Of a DNA stretch of 64,000 nucleotides, positions 63,815 to 64,000 are shown piece after piece. The DNA is taken from positions 90,179-154,178 of the forward strand of contig PBHE01000003.1 in assembly GCA_002719335.1 (NCBI GenBank). The letters are read 5' to 3'. A program made the translations under genes and the position numbers. The DNA is from Acidimicrobiaceae bacterium. GTDB taxonomy: Bacteria > Actinomycetota > Acidimicrobiia > Acidimicrobiales > Poriferisodalaceae. The notes under the pieces are model-generated. The model saw nothing but the letters and a program-made list of their open reading frames with translations, did no database searches and was not told the origin of the DNA. Each line of letters opens with the position of its first letter. Within the stretch, counting starts at the first letter, position 1.

Positions 63815-64000
63815 TCATAGCGCGCACACCAATGGTGTTCTGTCGTGCCATGATGCGGCGAGTTCGAGTTGATTGCCCAACTGCAGTAATAAAACTTCGC
63901 CGTGCATTGGACCAACTAACTGGATCCCAACTGGTAGCCCGTTGCCGTTCATATGCACGGGAAGTGAAATTGCTGGTTGACCGGTGATATTGAACTGCGC
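63815..64000 (-). CDS. amidase-signature family protein, C-terminal end (partial)
   Basis: The last 61 residues of a gene that begins beyond the window. The peptide starts FNITGQPAISLPVH, continues GLPVGIQLVGPMHGEVLLLQLGNQLE and ends RTPLVCAL. This N-x-T-G-x-P-A-x-S-x-P...G-L-P-V-G-x-Q-x-x-G segment is the conserved C-terminal part of amidase-signature enzymes (GatA, AmiE relatives), which hydrolyse amides with a Ser-cisSer-Lys triad. The triad lies outside the window. A second GatA is unlikely because gatCAB is already complete at 11.4-14.5 kb. Confidence 0.8.
   Translation of the reverse strand, partial: AQFNITGQPAISLPVHMNGNGLPVGIQLVGPMHGEVLLLQLGNQLELAASWHDRTPLVCAL

Overview
The window looks like chromosome of a free-living actinobacterium, most likely an Acidimicrobiia-type lineage. 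This is inferred from gene content, not proven: a PASTA-domain Ser/Thr kinase-like protein, the F420 gene cofC, a PafB/PafC-like WYL pair, TIGR03086-type mycothiol-related proteins, an ImuA/ImuB cassette with a Gram-positive LexA box, the actinobacterial type of SerC, and GatCAB in place of a visible glutaminyl-tRNA synthetase. GC content is moderate by eye (just above 50%). Coding density is very high: genes overlap by ATGA/GTGA/TGATG junctions, and 12 of 13 convergent gene pairs are separated by 35 bp or less. I saw no insertion sequence, prophage, CRISPR array or rRNA.

Layout. 1-8.4 kb: the end of murA, meaB, an SRPBCC-kinase fusion (-), a methyltransferase (-), cysteine desulfurase plus mnmA (tRNA 2-thiolation), a membrane protein (-) and ligA. 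8.4-17.6 kb: a small membrane protein, a degenerate PASTA kinase, a ferredoxin, gatC-gatA-gatB, a DUF4332-like protein, a MATE transporter and a PQQ-type sugar dehydrogenase. 17.6-32.2 kb is an amino-acid biosynthesis block: ilvB-ilvN-ilvC behind a candidate leader/attenuator, an AlgH-family protein, serC, an aspartate aminotransferase, serA, leuC-leuD (-) with an alpha/beta hydrolase and greA, then leuB-cimA behind a clear branched-chain leader peptide and attenuator. 32.2-35.4 kb: three small proteins of little-known function, gltX and tRNA-Gln(CUG). 35.5-41.8 kb: a branched-chain amino-acid-type ABC transporter with two ATPases and two permease pairs but no binding protein, then tRNA-Glu(CUC).

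42-57.9 kb is mixed housekeeping and catabolism: an acyl-CoA/malonyl-CoA synthetase, GlpD, the WYL regulator pair, a hexapeptide acyltransferase, an EEP-family hydrolase, a DNA methyltransferase with an extra C-terminal domain and a coupled small gene, a TauE-like permease, HU, PIG-L deacetylase plus CofC, a large unknown protein, RNase HII, an acyl-CoA dehydrogenase and a stand-alone Nfu N-terminal-like protein. 57.9-64 kb: LexA box, imuA-imuB, an exported coiled-coil M15 peptidase, an FAH-family enzyme, a HAD hydrolase, a small membrane protein and the end of an amidase.

How the genes work together. IlvBNC, LeuBCD and CimA form most of a valine/leucine/isoleucine pathway; CimA with LeuCD/LeuB would make 2-oxobutyrate from pyruvate and acetyl-CoA, so isoleucine need not start from threonine. 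The two longest promoter leaders, before ilvB and leuB, both hold small reading frames rich in branched-chain codons followed by hairpins, and share the same 12-base Shine-Dalgarno block, suggesting a common attenuation logic. GatCAB, GltX, tRNA-Gln and tRNA-Glu point to indirect Gln-tRNA synthesis. The clearest candidates for new biology are the leuB attenuator, the methyltransferase with its coupled small gene, two kinase-like proteins that have lost the DFG aspartate, and the unknown 32-34 kb cluster.
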